From assembly GCF_008152325.1 (NCBI RefSeq), contig NZ_CP042243.1, positions 1,927,026 through 1,991,025 on the forward strand: a stretch of 64,000 nt of DNA, in the 5' to 3' direction. The number at the start of each line of letters is the position of its first letter. Position 1 is the first letter of the stretch. A program made the translations under genes and the position numbers. The notes under the pieces were generated by a model. The model saw only the letters and a program-made list of their open reading frames with translations. It was not told where the DNA came from and did not search any database. This document shows positions 51,983 through 60,436 of this stretch, piece after piece. Source of the DNA: Crassaminicella thermophila (lineage in GTDB: Bacteria > Bacillota > Clostridia > Peptostreptococcales > Thermotaleaceae).

Positions 51983-52021
51983 AAAGCAACCAAGTTTATG
52001 AGCGATTTTGGTTGCTTTTTA
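51983..52021. terminator. Terminator after repressor D
   Basis: AAAAGCAACCAA ... TTGGTTGCTTTTT, 11-bp stem with a T-run on the plus strand. The 3' end of the converging 36-aa ORF lies in its loop. Confidence 0.75.
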
Positions 52022-52106
52022 CTTCTTTATCTAATATTTCCTTAATTTTTAGAACATCAATATTTTCGTTTATTTCTTTTGCAATTTTCTCTATTAATTT
52101 TTTCAT
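51996..52106 (-). CDS. SOS-controlled 36-aa helical peptide
   Basis: ATG 52106 with AAAGGGGGA. MKKLIEKIAKEINENIDVLK ... DKEVKSNQNRS: one or two charged amphipathic helices. Its promoter carries a LexA box and it converges on repressor D. Position and control suggest a DNA-damage-induced antirepressor or induction peptide. Confidence 0.6.
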   Translation of the reverse strand: MKKLIEKIAKEINENIDVLKIKEILDKEVKSNQNRS

Positions 52107-52145
52107 GTTTTAGTCCCCCTTTGCGTGGTCCCACTGGTAAACAAT

Positions 52146-52194
52146 AGAACGTTTGTTCGATTTTTATTCTACCACTTTTATACATTTTTTTCAA
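52146..52194 (-). promoter_or_regulatory. SOS-regulated promoter of the 36-aa gene
   Basis: Minus-strand -35 TTGAAA (52194-52189), 17 nt, -10 TAGAAT (52171-52166), then LexA box CGAACAAACGTTCT (52159-52146) at the expected transcription start. Confidence 0.78.
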
Positions 52195-52426
52195 TTCAAC
52201 AAAATTATTTTTAAAAAAACTAATCAAATCTTTCTACACAAGATTATAGCATGTTTTTAAATCGCTACAGCGATATCGTTCGTCTTTTTCTTGTATTTTT
52301 CGACATTGTTTTTAATATAAATTCTTACGTTTTATAGAATTTTAATTTTATCGACGAATTTTGATAATCTTTTCATAAAATAAGTAGTATAATGTCTTTG
52401 CAAATTTTTAATTTTGGAGGTGTTTT

Positions 52427-53359
52427 ATGTTTAAAAAAACAAAAACTAATGAAAATGATGTTGATTCATTAAAATCTAATTCAAAAAAGAAACCATTTTA
52501 TAAGCGTTGGTGGTTTATTATTATTGTTATTTTAATATTCGTTAGTAGTATAAGCTCAAATGATAAAAATCCTAATGAGCAAACATCAAAAGAAAACAAT
52601 ACTGAAAGTCAAATAGAAAAAGTTACTATTCAAGAAAAAGAAGATCCTACAGAATTTAAAGCAGATTTAACCTTAGAAGTAGACAAGCAAAATATTATTG
52701 CCACAATAAACACCAACGCTCCAGATGGAACATTATTCGAAACTTCTATCATCAATGCTGATATGAATAATTTTAAATCTGCAAGTGAGTTCATTGCAGC
52801 TAAGGATGGAAAAGCAACTTATACTTTTACTGTTGCAGATTGGCCAACTGGATACATAGGCGGAATATCATCAATGAGATTTGATTTAGAAGATCATCCA
52901 CAACCTGCAAATGTTATTGATCTTTATGGTTCCAAAGGAGAAAAAGCTAAAGGAGATCAAATTGTAGATGCACATGATGGTTTTAAATATGGACAAATAC
53001 AAACTGTTACTGTTGCATATCCAAGCAAACAAGCTGTAAAAGAAAAGTTAGATAAATTATTTATAGACACATTAAATTCCATGATTGAAAAAAGTAATGG
53101 CGTAATTATAAGTATACAACCATATCTTAAAGATAAGGATTGGTCAACTGTGGCAGTAACAGTGAGTGATTCTTGGTATTCTTCTCCTGAACATGAAAAA
53201 GAAAGATTTGCAGAGCAAATAGCTACAACAATAGAACAATTAATACATAATTGTGAACAAGTCGAAAAAGACAAATCTGTTCAGGTATATTATTTTGATT
53301 CTTATCAAAAAGAATTGGCTTCGCCTAAAATATTAGGAGGGTATGAAATTAAAAGATAA
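52427..53359 (+). CDS. Membrane-anchored extracytoplasmic cargo protein
   Basis: 310 aa: basic N-terminus, one TM (RWWFIIIVILIFVSSISS), a polar linker, then two predicted beta-rich extracellular domains (TLEVDKQNIIATINTNAPDG; VAVTVSDSWYSSPEHEKERF). GGAGGTG ribosome site; a TATAAT at 52388-52393. Plus-strand, between the immunity region and integrase, the usual place for lysogenic-conversion genes. A superinfection-exclusion role is possible but unproven. No LPXTG or lipobox. Confidence 0.7.
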   Translation: MFKKTKTNENDVDSLKSNSKKKPFYKRWWFIIIVILIFVSSISSNDKNPNEQTSKENNTESQIEKVTIQEKEDPTEFKADLTLEVDKQNIIATINTNAPDGTLFETSIINADMNNFKSASEFIAAKDGKATYTFTVADWPTGYIGGISSMRFDLEDHPQPANVIDLYGSKGEKAKGDQIVDAHDGFKYGQIQTVTVAYPSKQAVKEKLDKLFIDTLNSMIEKSNGVIISIQPYLKDKDWSTVAVTVSDSWYSSPEHEKERFAEQIATTIEQLIHNCEQVEKDKSVQVYYFDSYQKELASPKILGGYEIKR

Positions 53360-53381
53360 AAGCTGTTTCTTAACAGCTTTT
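53358..53381 (+). terminator. Intrinsic terminator
   Basis: AAAAGCTGTT / AACAGCTTTT stem, 4-nt loop, then ATTAATTT. Confidence 0.7.
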
Positions 53382-53466
53382 ATTAATTTCCATGTGACTA
53401 AAAGCCTTTCTAATGATAAAATATAAATATGGATATGGTTTATTGAAAGGATGAATACTATGGAAA
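53377..53466 (+). repeat. 90-bp direct repeat, phage copy (promoter and start of coiled-coil gene)
   Basis: Closely matches 55847-55936 in the host flank. Carries a conserved promoter (GTGACT, 17 nt, TAAAAT at 53417-53422) and the ribosome site GAAAGGATGAATACT before ATG. Confidence 0.85.
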
Positions 53467-53750
53467 AAATATTACAGCAAATACTAAATGAACTCAAGAC
53501 GATTAAGACTGATATTAACGACCTTAAAGAAGGACAAATGCAAACTAATGAACGTCTTACTAAACTTGAAAAGGGCCAATTTCGCATTGAGAAAAAACTT
53601 GATACTGTTCATGACCAAACTGCAAATCTTACTGAATTTCGCACAGAAACAAATATGAAACTTGATAGTATCGATAATAAAATCAATGCTGTAGAAGCAG
53701 TTACTAAAGAAAACCTTTATGATATTGCTAAACTAAAACTCGCTAAATAA
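53460..53750 (+). CDS. Coiled-coil protein (paralogue 2 of 3)
   Basis: About 96 aa from ATG 53460 (an ATG nine nt upstream overlaps the ribosome site). ILQQILNELKTIKTDINDLK, EGQMQTNERLTKLEKGQFRI; C-terminal VEAVTKENLYDIAKLKLAK. Same C-terminal plan (xxAVxxxNLxDIAxLK) as the host-flank copy. Function unknown. Confidence 0.75.
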   Translation: MEKILQQILNELKTIKTDINDLKEGQMQTNERLTKLEKGQFRIEKKLDTVHDQTANLTEFRTETNMKLDSIDNKINAVEAVTKENLYDIAKLKLAK

Positions 53751-53751
53751 A

Positions 53752-53779
53752 CCACTAGATAAAAGTGGTTTTTATTTTT
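53752..53779 (+). terminator. Intrinsic terminator before the integrase
   Basis: CCACT / AGTGG stem followed by TTTTTATTTTT. Confidence 0.75.
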
Positions 53780-53829
53780 ATCTAAAATGATATTATAATA
53801 ATATAAAGACTAACCAAAAAGGTGATAAC

Positions 53830-55449
53830 ATGAAAGCAGCAATATATAGTAGAAAAAGTAAATTTACTGGAAAAGGTGAATCTATACAAAACCAAATAGA
53901 ACTTTGTAAAGAATATGCAAATAACTACTTCAATATTTCTGAATTTATTATTTATGAAGATGAAGGCTTCTCAGGTGGAAATACAGATAGGCCCGAATAT
54001 CAAAGAATGATTGCAGATGCTAAGAAAAAGAAATTTGATGTACTTATCTGTTATAGACTTGATAGAATCAGTAGAAATGTGCTTGATTTTTCTAAAACTA
54101 TAGAGATGTTGCAAGCGAATAATATTTCTTTTGTGTCTATTAGAGAACAATTTGACACTTCTACTCCTATGGGCAGAGCTATGATGTATATATCTTCTGT
54201 TTTTGCTCAACTCGAAAGGGAAACAATAGCAGAGCGTATCAAAGACAATATGCAGCGTCTTGCTTTAACTGGTAGATGGTTAGGTGGAAAAAAACCTTTT
54301 GGTTTCAAAAGTAAACAAATAGAAGTAATAAACTACGAGGGCGAAAAAAGAAAATTATACGAACTTATTCCCATACCAGAAGAAATTGAAATAGTAAAAT
54401 TAATCTACAAAAAATATATTGAATTATGCAGTTTTACAAAAGTAGAATCTTATCTTATACAAAACAATATAAAAAGGAATGGAAAATTTTTTAACCAATC
54501 TACAGTCAGCTATATTCTAAGAAATCCTGTATATTGTGTAGCGGATCAACTATCTTACGAATATTTTAGTCGTCAAGGTTCTGCAACTCCAGATAAAAAT
54601 GAATTTGATGGGAAAAGTGGATTAATTGCATATTCAAAAAGATGTGAAACGACCTGGACCATAAGAAATAAAAAAGATTGGATCATAGGTGTAGGTAGGC
54701 ATAAAGGCATAATATCATCTAAAGACTGGATACAAGTACAAAATATTGCAGAAGAAAATCAAACCAAAGCAATAAAAAATGGTACAAGTAGAATAAGTCT
54801 TATAACTCCTCTCTTAAAATGCAAATGCGGGGAAACAATGAAAGCAAGTAGTATACAAAAAAATAATGATGGAAGTATAAAATATTATTACTACGTTTGC
54901 AGAAGAAAAGAACGTACAAATGGAAGTCTATGTAATATAAAAAACTGTAACGGTCATAAGGCTGACAAAGAGGTAGTTGAATCTCTTAAAAAATTTGCTT
55001 TCAACACAGAAAATCTGCAAAAACTTTTTTTCGGCGAAATAAATTCATTAAATAGCAGAAAAGAAAATTCAGAAGATAAAAAGAAAAGCTTGTTGAATGA
55101 AATTGAAAAGAAAAAAACAATGATAAGTAAATTAGTTGATTCTATAACTGGTTCTGATAATTCAGCAGCAACAAAATATATTTTAGAAAAGATTAATAAA
55201 ATTGATAATGAAATAAAAGAACTGCAGAAAGAATTACAGACATTAGATAATAAAATTGAAACTGACATGTTGAAAAAATTAAATTATGAAATCACACTTG
55301 AACTATTCAAGAAAGTAGCTGACTTAGATAAATTGAATTTTGAAGAAAAGCAACAACTTATTCATAAGCTTGTTGATAAAATCGTTTGGGATGGAGAAAA
55401 TTTACATCTCTATATTAAAAATATTAATTCTACGAATTGCATTTCATAG
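53830..55449 (+). CDS. int: Large serine integrase
   Basis: 539 aa as integrated. Resolvase domain: AIYSRKSKFTGKGESIQNQI (catalytic Ser10), CYRLDRISRNVLDFSKTIEM, TPMGRAMMYISSVFAQLERE. Recombinase domain (GGKKPFGFKSK; SYILRNPVYCVADQ), zinc ribbon (LKCKCGETMKASS, YYYVCRRK, CNIKNC) and a coiled coil. Cuts attP/attB with a 2-bp overlap and needs no host factor for integration. The stop TAG (55447-55449) is made of two bases of the att core plus the first host base, so it exists only in the prophage; in the excised circle the frame would continue about 41 codons to 4220. Confidence 0.95.
   Translation: MKAAIYSRKSKFTGKGESIQNQIELCKEYANNYFNISEFIIYEDEGFSGGNTDRPEYQRMIADAKKKKFDVLICYRLDRISRNVLDFSKTIEMLQANNISFVSIREQFDTSTPMGRAMMYISSVFAQLERETIAERIKDNMQRLALTGRWLGGKKPFGFKSKQIEVINYEGEKRKLYELIPIPEEIEIVKLIYKKYIELCSFTKVESYLIQNNIKRNGKFFNQSTVSYILRNPVYCVADQLSYEYFSRQGSATPDKNEFDGKSGLIAYSKRCETTWTIRNKKDWIIGVGRHKGIISSKDWIQVQNIAEENQTKAIKNGTSRISLITPLLKCKCGETMKASSIQKNNDGSIKYYYYVCRRKERTNGSLCNIKNCNGHKADKEVVESLKKFAFNTENLQKLFFGEINSLNSRKENSEDKKKSLLNEIEKKKTMISKLVDSITGSDNSAATKYILEKINKIDNEIKELQKELQTLDNKIETDMLKKLNYEITLELFKKVADLDKLNFEEKQQLIHKLVDKIVWDGENLHLYIKNINSTNCIS
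55432..55448. other. attR core and attP half-arm
   Basis: Core ATA at 55446-55448. The phage arm ACGAATT (55432-55438) is the inverse of AATTCGT at 4115-4121 on the other arm, giving attP an inverted-repeat pair on both sides of the core. Host sequence begins at 55449. Confidence 0.7.
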
Positions 55450-55724
55450 CTAAGGGTATGAAATGGGTTGAAAATAGTACACCTGAAGCAATAGCTCAGT
55501 CTATTTCTCCACAATTTCCTGATGCTGACTTAGAAATACTTACAAAAGTTGTAAAAAGATATAAAGATCAGGATACCTGGAAACCTGATTTAGTTCTAAC
55601 AAAGGAAGGACTTAACCATATGATGGATATTGTAGAGCTTGCTGGTGAATTAGATAAGCGAGCACCTTATGAAAAAATAGTTACTACAAAATTTGCAGAA
55701 GAAGCAATGAAAAATATTCAATAG
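55449..55724 (+). pseudogene. C-terminal 91 residues of the split ABC substrate-binding protein
   Basis: Reads AKGMKWVENSTPEAIAQSIS ... ending FAEEAMKNIQ, the normal end of NMT1/THI5-like receptors. No start or signal of its own. Rejoins 3368-4096 in frame after excision. Confidence 0.9.
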
Positions 55725-55751
55725 GAATTGTAAATTAAGTGAAAATAAACT

Positions 55752-55803
55752 CTCCTTTCTAGCAAGAATTAACAATATAATTCAAACTAGGAAGGAGATT
55801 TTT
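55752..55803 (+). terminator. Terminator of the split host gene
   Basis: CTCCTTTCTAG / CTAGGAAGGAG, 11-bp stem with one G-U pair, followed by ATTTTT. Confidence 0.75.
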
Positions 55804-55846
55804 ATTCATTTGAAATAAGCTATTTTCATGAATAATATAGTACTAT

Positions 55847-55936
55847 CTTTTATTAATTTTCATGTGACTATAAACCTTTCTAATGATACAATATAGATAT
55901 AAATAAGGTTTATTGAAAGGATGAATACTATGGAAA
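55847..55936 (+). repeat. 90-bp direct repeat, host copy
   Basis: Counterpart of 53377-53466. Promoter GTGACT, 17 nt, TACAAT (55887-55892), then the same ribosome site and start region. Confidence 0.85.
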
Positions 55937-56235
55937 ATAAATTATTACAACAAATTTTAGAAAAATTAAACTCAATTGATGCTCGTATTGCCAATTTAGA
56001 ACAAGGGCAAGCTAAACTAGAACAAGGCCAAGCTAAATTAGAACAAGGCCAAGCTAAATTGGAACAAAACCAGCAAAAAATCAAGGAACATCTTATACAA
56101 CTTGATACTAAAAATGCTAACAATCATATTGAAATTAAAACTAAAATTGACAAATTATCACAAGATTTAACAGTTATTGAAGCTGTTTCAGGAAAGAATC
56201 TATCAGATATTGCATATTTAAAATCTATTAAATAA
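55930..56235 (+). CDS. Coiled-coil protein (paralogue 3 of 3, host flank)
   Basis: About 101 aa from ATG 55930. Central perfect heptads EQGQAKL x3 encoded by a 21-bp tandem repeat (55999-56061), then KIKEHLIQLDTKNANNHIEI and AVSGKNLSDIAYLKSIK. Related to the two phage-borne proteins; the middle section is closest to 49291 and the promoter to 53460. Function unknown. Confidence 0.75.
   Translation: MENKLLQQILEKLNSIDARIANLEQGQAKLEQGQAKLEQGQAKLEQNQQKIKEHLIQLDTKNANNHIEIKTKIDKLSQDLTVIEAVSGKNLSDIAYLKSIK
55999..56061 (+). repeat. 21-bp tandem repeat within the coiled-coil gene
   Basis: Three near-identical units, GAACAAGGSCAAGCTAAAYT plus one base, each one heptad. Copy-number change would lengthen or shorten the coil without frameshift. 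Confidence 0.85.
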
Positions 56236-56248
56236 CGTAATAATTAAG

Positions 56249-56290
56249 AAAAAACTGTATTTTCATTTAATTAAAATACAGTTTTTTCTT
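56249..56290. terminator. Terminator between coiled-coil gene and eutQ
   Basis: AAAAAACTGTATTTT / AAAATACAGTTTTTT: 15-bp stem, T-runs in both directions, serving both convergent transcripts. Confidence 0.88.
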
Positions 56291-56298
56291 TTATATAA

Positions 56299-56766
56299 TT
56301 ATCGATCTGCACTTTCCATTTCTTGCCAATTAGCAGGATATGTTACATACATAAATCTTGCATAATCAGGAACACAAAACTGAATTGGTGTACCTTTTGG
56401 AATCATAATAATATCTCCCTTATTTCCTACAACTCTTCTGTCCTCTATAACAATTTCTAATGTTCCATCTATTACATAATCAATCTCATCATAGTTAAGC
56501 ACCCAATCAAACTTAGACTTCTTCATTTCCATAATGCCACAACCTAATCTTGGACTTTCATCTAATGTAAGTATGTCTTTTAGATAAACTTGATCTTCTT
56601 TTTTTCCAGTATCGAACTTTTCACATTTTACAGTCTCTGTCTTTATTGAAAGTACTCCACTTTTGTCTATATTTTTTACAAAACCTACTTTTTTAGCAGA
56701 AATTTGTTCAGCTACAATTCTTTTTACTATTTCCTCTATAACTTTTTCATTTACATGTTTAATCAT
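56299..56766 (-). CDS. eutQ: EutQ, ethanolamine utilisation cupin protein
   Basis: 155 aa, shorter than the enterobacterial form. Cupin core: DESPRLGCGIMEMKKSKFDW, VLNYDEIDYVIDGTLEIVIE, GDIIMIPKGTPIQFCVPDYA. EutQ is linked to microcompartment assembly and acetate kinase-like activity in the eut pathway. Last gene of the operon. Confidence 0.92.
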   Translation of the reverse strand: MIKHVNEKVIEEIVKRIVAEQISAKKVGFVKNIDKSGVLSIKTETVKCEKFDTGKKEDQVYLKDILTLDESPRLGCGIMEMKKSKFDWVLNYDEIDYVIDGTLEIVIEDRRVVGNKGDIIMIPKGTPIQFCVPDYARFMYVTYPANWQEMESADR

Positions 56767-56789
56767 AATTTCACCTACTTTCTAAAATT

Positions 56790-57890
56790 TTATTTATCAG
56801 ATACTTTTGCTAATGATTTATTTACAATAACTACAGCTAACACTACAGCTGTAATCCCTGCTACTAATTTACCAACTACCATAGGGAATATCATTTCTTT
56901 ATTAACACCAGCAGTAAATCCAAGATGATCTCCAAATACAAAAGAAGCACTTACTGCAAAAGCTACATTAATAATCTTTCCTCTATCATCCATATCTTTC
57001 ATTAATCCAAACATAGGAATATTATTTGCCAAAGTTGCCACCATTCCTGCTGCAGCAACATCTCCCATTCCTAATAATTTACCTAGTTTTAATAAAGGCT
57101 TATTAAACACTTTAGTTATAACAAATACCATTGGAAATGCACCTGCTAACATCAATGCAATAGAACCAACAATCTCTATACCATCCCAAACAGGAGCCAT
57201 TCCTGGAATCACAACAAATCCTGTTAATGTTTCAATAATAATAGCTGCTAAGCCAATTGTTATTACTGCTACAACAATTTTCCCAAATACTGTAAACCCC
57301 TTTATCATTTTTTCTGGTATTTTCCATAGGCCTAATGCTAAAAGTACAGAAACAATGATTATAGGTACTAAGTTTCTTAATATCATTGACATTTCAAATC
57401 CAGCTACAATTCCACCCACTAAACAGCCAATCGGAATAGTTATTAACCCTGCTAAAATACCTGTAGCTAAAAACTTATGATCTTCTTTTTCAATTATTCC
57501 AAGTGCCACAGGAATTGAAAAAACAATAGTCGGGCCCATCATTCCCCCTAAAATTAATCCTGCAAAAAGTCCTGCCTCTTTACTTTGTGCTAATTCCATA
57601 GCTAAAGGATATCCTCCCATATCATTTGCCAACAAAGTAGTAGCAAACATAGCTGGATCTGCACCTAAAGCTGTATATACCGGTACTATTATAGGTTTTA
57701 ATATATTTGCTAATACTGGCGCTAAAGAAACTACTCCAACCATTGCCATTGCAAGAGCTCCCATTGCCATAATACCTTCCTCAAATTTCTCACCTAATCC
57801 AAATTTATTATCTAAAACTTTATCAATTGCCCCTAATGCCATAAAGCCTACCATGATATATACGATAATTTCATTAATACTCATATTCAT
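56790..57890 (-). CDS. eutH: EutH, ethanolamine permease
   Basis: 366 aa with about ten TM segments. EutH hallmarks: AIDKVLDNKFGLGEKFEEGI, LANDMGGYPLAMELAQSKEA and MFGLMKDMDDRGKIINVAFA. Imports or facilitates ethanolamine entry. Between the 101-aa gene and eutQ, as in Clostridia and Enterococcus. Confidence 0.95.
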   Translation of the reverse strand: MNMSINEIIVYIMVGFMALGAIDKVLDNKFGLGEKFEEGIMAMGALAMAMVGVVSLAPVLANILKPIIVPVYTALGADPAMFATTLLANDMGGYPLAMELAQSKEAGLFAGLILGGMMGPTIVFSIPVALGIIEKEDHKFLATGILAGLITIPIGCLVGGIVAGFEMSMILRNLVPIIIVSVLLALGLWKIPEKMIKGFTVFGKIVVAVITIGLAAIIIETLTGFVVIPGMAPVWDGIEIVGSIALMLAGAFPMVFVITKVFNKPLLKLGKLLGMGDVAAAGMVATLANNIPMFGLMKDMDDRGKIINVAFAVSASFVFGDHLGFTAGVNKEMIFPMVVGKLVAGITAVVLAVVIVNKSLAKVSDK

Positions 57891-57904
57891 CCCCCTTTAT
57901 AAAC

Positions 57905-58210
57905 TTAACCTTTTATTTTTTCCAAAACCTTCTGAGTAATCATGCCAACATCATTGTCATCTGCTATATTAAATTCATTTTTTAATATAGCAGCAATTAT
58001 TTTTACTTCATCTTCTATAATACAATTATTAATTTCTATTTTAGATTTTGTTAAATCTTCTTTTTTCCCATAAACAATAGTCATTCCCTTATCCCGTAAA
58101 ATATCTTTTACACATGGCGAAAGAATCATTTTTTTATCAACATAAAACTTATTGTCACCTTTACTTATAAACTGATCAAAATTGTTTTTTGTAACGAGTA
58201 TTTTTGCCAT
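57905..58210 (-). CDS. 101-aa eut-operon protein with SPxxxxxL motif
   Basis: ATG 58210 with GGAGG. MAKILVTKNNFDQFISKGDN ... KKMILSPCVKDILRDKGMTI. The latter segment resembles ALITPSARQYLKDKNVELI in EutT and AIISPLALDYIKLNGINII in the 229-aa protein, suggesting a shared targeting or docking element. Ends in an amphipathic helix. Function unknown. Confidence 0.65.
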   Translation of the reverse strand: MAKILVTKNNFDQFISKGDNKFYVDKKMILSPCVKDILRDKGMTIVYGKKEDLTKSKIEINNCIIEDEVKIIAAILKNEFNIADDNDVGMITQKVLEKIKG

Positions 58211-58226
58211 TTGATCACCTCCTTTA

Positions 58227-58775
58227 TTAAAGCAACTTATCAAATAATTCCTTTCTTGGAGATGGAATCACTACTTTATTGACTAACATTCCATTATTTT
58301 TACCAATCATTGCCCCAGTTTCTACTGCCTCTTCTACAGCACTTACATCTCCTGTTAACGTTATAAACGACTTTCCACCTATCCCAAATCCAACTCTTAC
58401 TTCCATTAGATCAATAGATGCAGCTTTTGCAGCAGCATCTGCAGCTATAATAGCTGTAGCAACACTAAAAAATTCTAGTATACCTAAAGAATTTCGTTCA
58501 TTGATTTCTGTAGCTCCATGAATAGATTTGATTAATTGTGGATGAACACTTGGAAGTACTAATTTATCTACAACAAATGCTCCTCCTATATCTTCACCTA
58601 CCTCAATAGAAGCTTTTACAGCACCTACTTCTCCTGAAATAAGAACAATATATTTCCCTGGACATATAGGATTGGCCCGTAACAATTCAACTTCTGCTGC
58701 TTTTATCATATAATCAGCAACTTCTATTCCTTTAGCAATACTATTCAGTTCTAATAGCCCTATTGTTCTTATCAT
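58227..58775 (-). CDS. pduT: PduT-like tandem-BMC shell protein
   Basis: 182 aa with two BMC domains: GLLELNSIAKGIEVADYMIK and NSLGILEFFSVATAIIAADA. Contains the PICPGKYIVLISG cysteine that in PduT binds a [4Fe-4S] cluster at the trimer pore. Overlaps the PduS-like gene by 4 nt; the two probably move electrons across the shell. Confidence 0.88.
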   Translation of the reverse strand: MIRTIGLLELNSIAKGIEVADYMIKAAEVELLRANPICPGKYIVLISGEVGAVKASIEVGEDIGGAFVVDKLVLPSVHPQLIKSIHGATEINERNSLGILEFFSVATAIIAADAAAKAASIDLMEVRVGFGIGGKSFITLTGDVSAVEEAVETGAMIGKNNGMLVNKVVIPSPRKELFDKLL

Positions 58776-60118
58776 GAAATCACCTCATTATTTTCACTTC
58801 GAATAACAATATTTTCTGATACTTCACAAACCCTTCCATCTATACTAGCATGAATATTTGCACCAAAATCCCCCATTTTTACTTGACCAATCAATTGTCC
58901 TTTACGTACTATATCACCTACACCTATATTAGGAGTAGCTGGTTTTCCAATGTGCTGAGATAGTGGAATACAAACTTTTTCCACTTCTACTTCAATCGGA
59001 CCTTTTATTTCTTTTTCTTTATATTTTGTTAAGTCCAATCTTGATATCATTCTTGTTGTAGGAACTTTTCTATATTCTCTTATTTTCTTAGCAATTGTTT
59101 CTTTTTGCTTATTTTCATATCGAATACCCATCTCTCTTAATCTTTTTTTAAGATAAGCATTTACCATTCTTGGAGATAATCCCATAGGACAAGCATATAA
59201 TTCACAAACCCCACACTCAGAACAAATTAACGATTCCTCTAAAATTTTTTCATTGCATTCTCCCATTCCTACACTTCTCATAATTCTATGTGGTCTAAGT
59301 TTATGCCCAATTAAATTTCTTGGACACATATCTGTACACATAGAACACTGAATACATGAAGTTTTAGCTTGATTAATAATATGAGAAATAGAAGCATTTT
59401 TTCTCTTTGCAATATAATGATCTGATGGAATAACAATCAGTGCACCAATAGTTTTTGTAATAACCCTTTCCTTAATTTGATCATTATCTACCAATACCCC
59501 CATAATAGGTCCACCTAAAATCACTTTGAAATTCTCTACTGTTGTTCCTCCACAAGCTCTGATACATTCTAATATACTAATTCCAATAGGTACCTTTAAA
59601 ATACTAGGATGATTTATCTCTCCAACTACAGTAATATATTTTTCTATTACTGGTTTGTCTTGCATAGCATCATAAATATTTACAATTGTTCCTACATTAG
59701 ATACAACAACACCAACATCTAAAGGTATACCTCCAGAGGGGATAGATCTTTTCGTAATTTCATACACCATTATTTGCTCATCACCAGCAGGATAAAAATT
59801 TTCTAGAAAATAAAGCTCAACTTTTGAATTCAATTCTTCTATAGCATAAATAAGTTGCTTAATTTCTTCCTTATATTTCGCCTTAAGACCTATAATAAGT
59901 TTTTTTGCTTCTATTATTTTTCCAACTTCCTCTATGGTTTTTATAATTTCCATATTCTTTGTTCTCATAAGATATTTATCTGTTTCTAAAAGCGGTTCAC
60001 ATTCTGCTGCATTTATAATTAAATATTCAACTTTACAATTTAATTTTATATATGTAGGAAATCCTGCTCCTCCTGCTCCAACAACTCCCGCATCAAATAT
60101 TTTCTGAATAAGTTCCAT
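58772..60118 (-). CDS. pduS: PduS-like flavin/Fe-S cobalamin reductase (RnfC-type)
   Basis: About 448 aa from ATG 60118 with GGAAGGGAG. N-terminal GVVGAGGAGFPTYIKL (NADH/FMN site), SLBB region, then ferredoxin motifs CIQCSMCTDMCPRNLIG and CSECGVCELYACPMG. Reduces cobalamin for EutT adenosylation of ethanolamine ammonia-lyase cofactor, or passes electrons to PduT. Confidence 0.88.
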   Translation of the reverse strand: MELIQKIFDAGVVGAGGAGFPTYIKLNCKVEYLIINAAECEPLLETDKYLMRTKNMEIIKTIEEVGKIIEAKKLIIGLKAKYKEEIKQLIYAIEELNSKVELYFLENFYPAGDEQIMVYEITKRSIPSGGIPLDVGVVVSNVGTIVNIYDAMQDKPVIEKYITVVGEINHPSILKVPIGISILECIRACGGTTVENFKVILGGPIMGVLVDNDQIKERVITKTIGALIVIPSDHYIAKRKNASISHIINQAKTSCIQCSMCTDMCPRNLIGHKLRPHRIMRSVGMGECNEKILEESLICSECGVCELYACPMGLSPRMVNAYLKKRLREMGIRYENKQKETIAKKIREYRKVPTTRMISRLDLTKYKEKEIKGPIEVEVEKVCIPLSQHIGKPATPNIGVGDIVRKGQLIGQVKMGDFGANIHASIDGRVCEVSENIVIRSENNEVIS

Positions 60119-60144
60119 ATTCTCCCTTCCTTTAAAACACATAT

Positions 60145-60420
60145 TTATAATCCCTCATTTATTTCAACTTCATCAATAATTCCTATAACACTAGCATCTA
60201 TAGGTGCATTTCCTTTATCTATTGTCTTTCTAGCAGAGCTACCACGTACAACCAAAACCATATCCCCAATTCCTGCACCCACACTGTCTGTAGCTATAAA
60301 TGTACTCAAAACTTGATTTGTATGATAATCTATCGGCTTTATGACAAGTAATTTAAGTCCATTAAGTCCCTCATCTTTTCTTGTAGCCCATACATTCCCT
60401 ACAACCTTTCCAAGAATCAT
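60145..60420 (-). CDS. eutN: EutN/CcmL-type vertex protein
   Basis: 91 aa: MILGKVVGNVWATRKDEGLN, LLVIKPIDYHTNQVLSTFIA, DSVGAGIGDMVLVVRGSSAR, pentameric microcompartment vertex signature. Confidence 0.95.
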   Translation of the reverse strand: MILGKVVGNVWATRKDEGLNGLKLLVIKPIDYHTNQVLSTFIATDSVGAGIGDMVLVVRGSSARKTIDKGNAPIDASVIGIIDEVEINEGL

Positions 60421-60436
60421 ATAAATCTTCCTTCCC

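Larger units (their letters stand above)
4097..55448. mobile_element. Integrated 51.35-kb PBSX-like myovirus prophage with plasmid-like arm
   Basis: Bounded by attL (4094-4096) and attR (55446-55448) inside one host gene. It carries a serine integrase, immunity and early regions, a complete packaging, head, contractile-tail and baseplate series, lysis genes and an accessory arm with ParM/ParR. Lytic genes run on the minus strand; integrase and cargo genes run on the plus strand. Several early and lysis genes carry frameshifts or stops, so productive growth is doubtful. Confidence 0.92.

Noticed and set aside
55999..56061. Short regularly spaced repeats resembling a CRISPR array
   Set aside because: The 21-bp units are contiguous, in frame and encode coiled-coil heptads; there are no spacers or cas genes.
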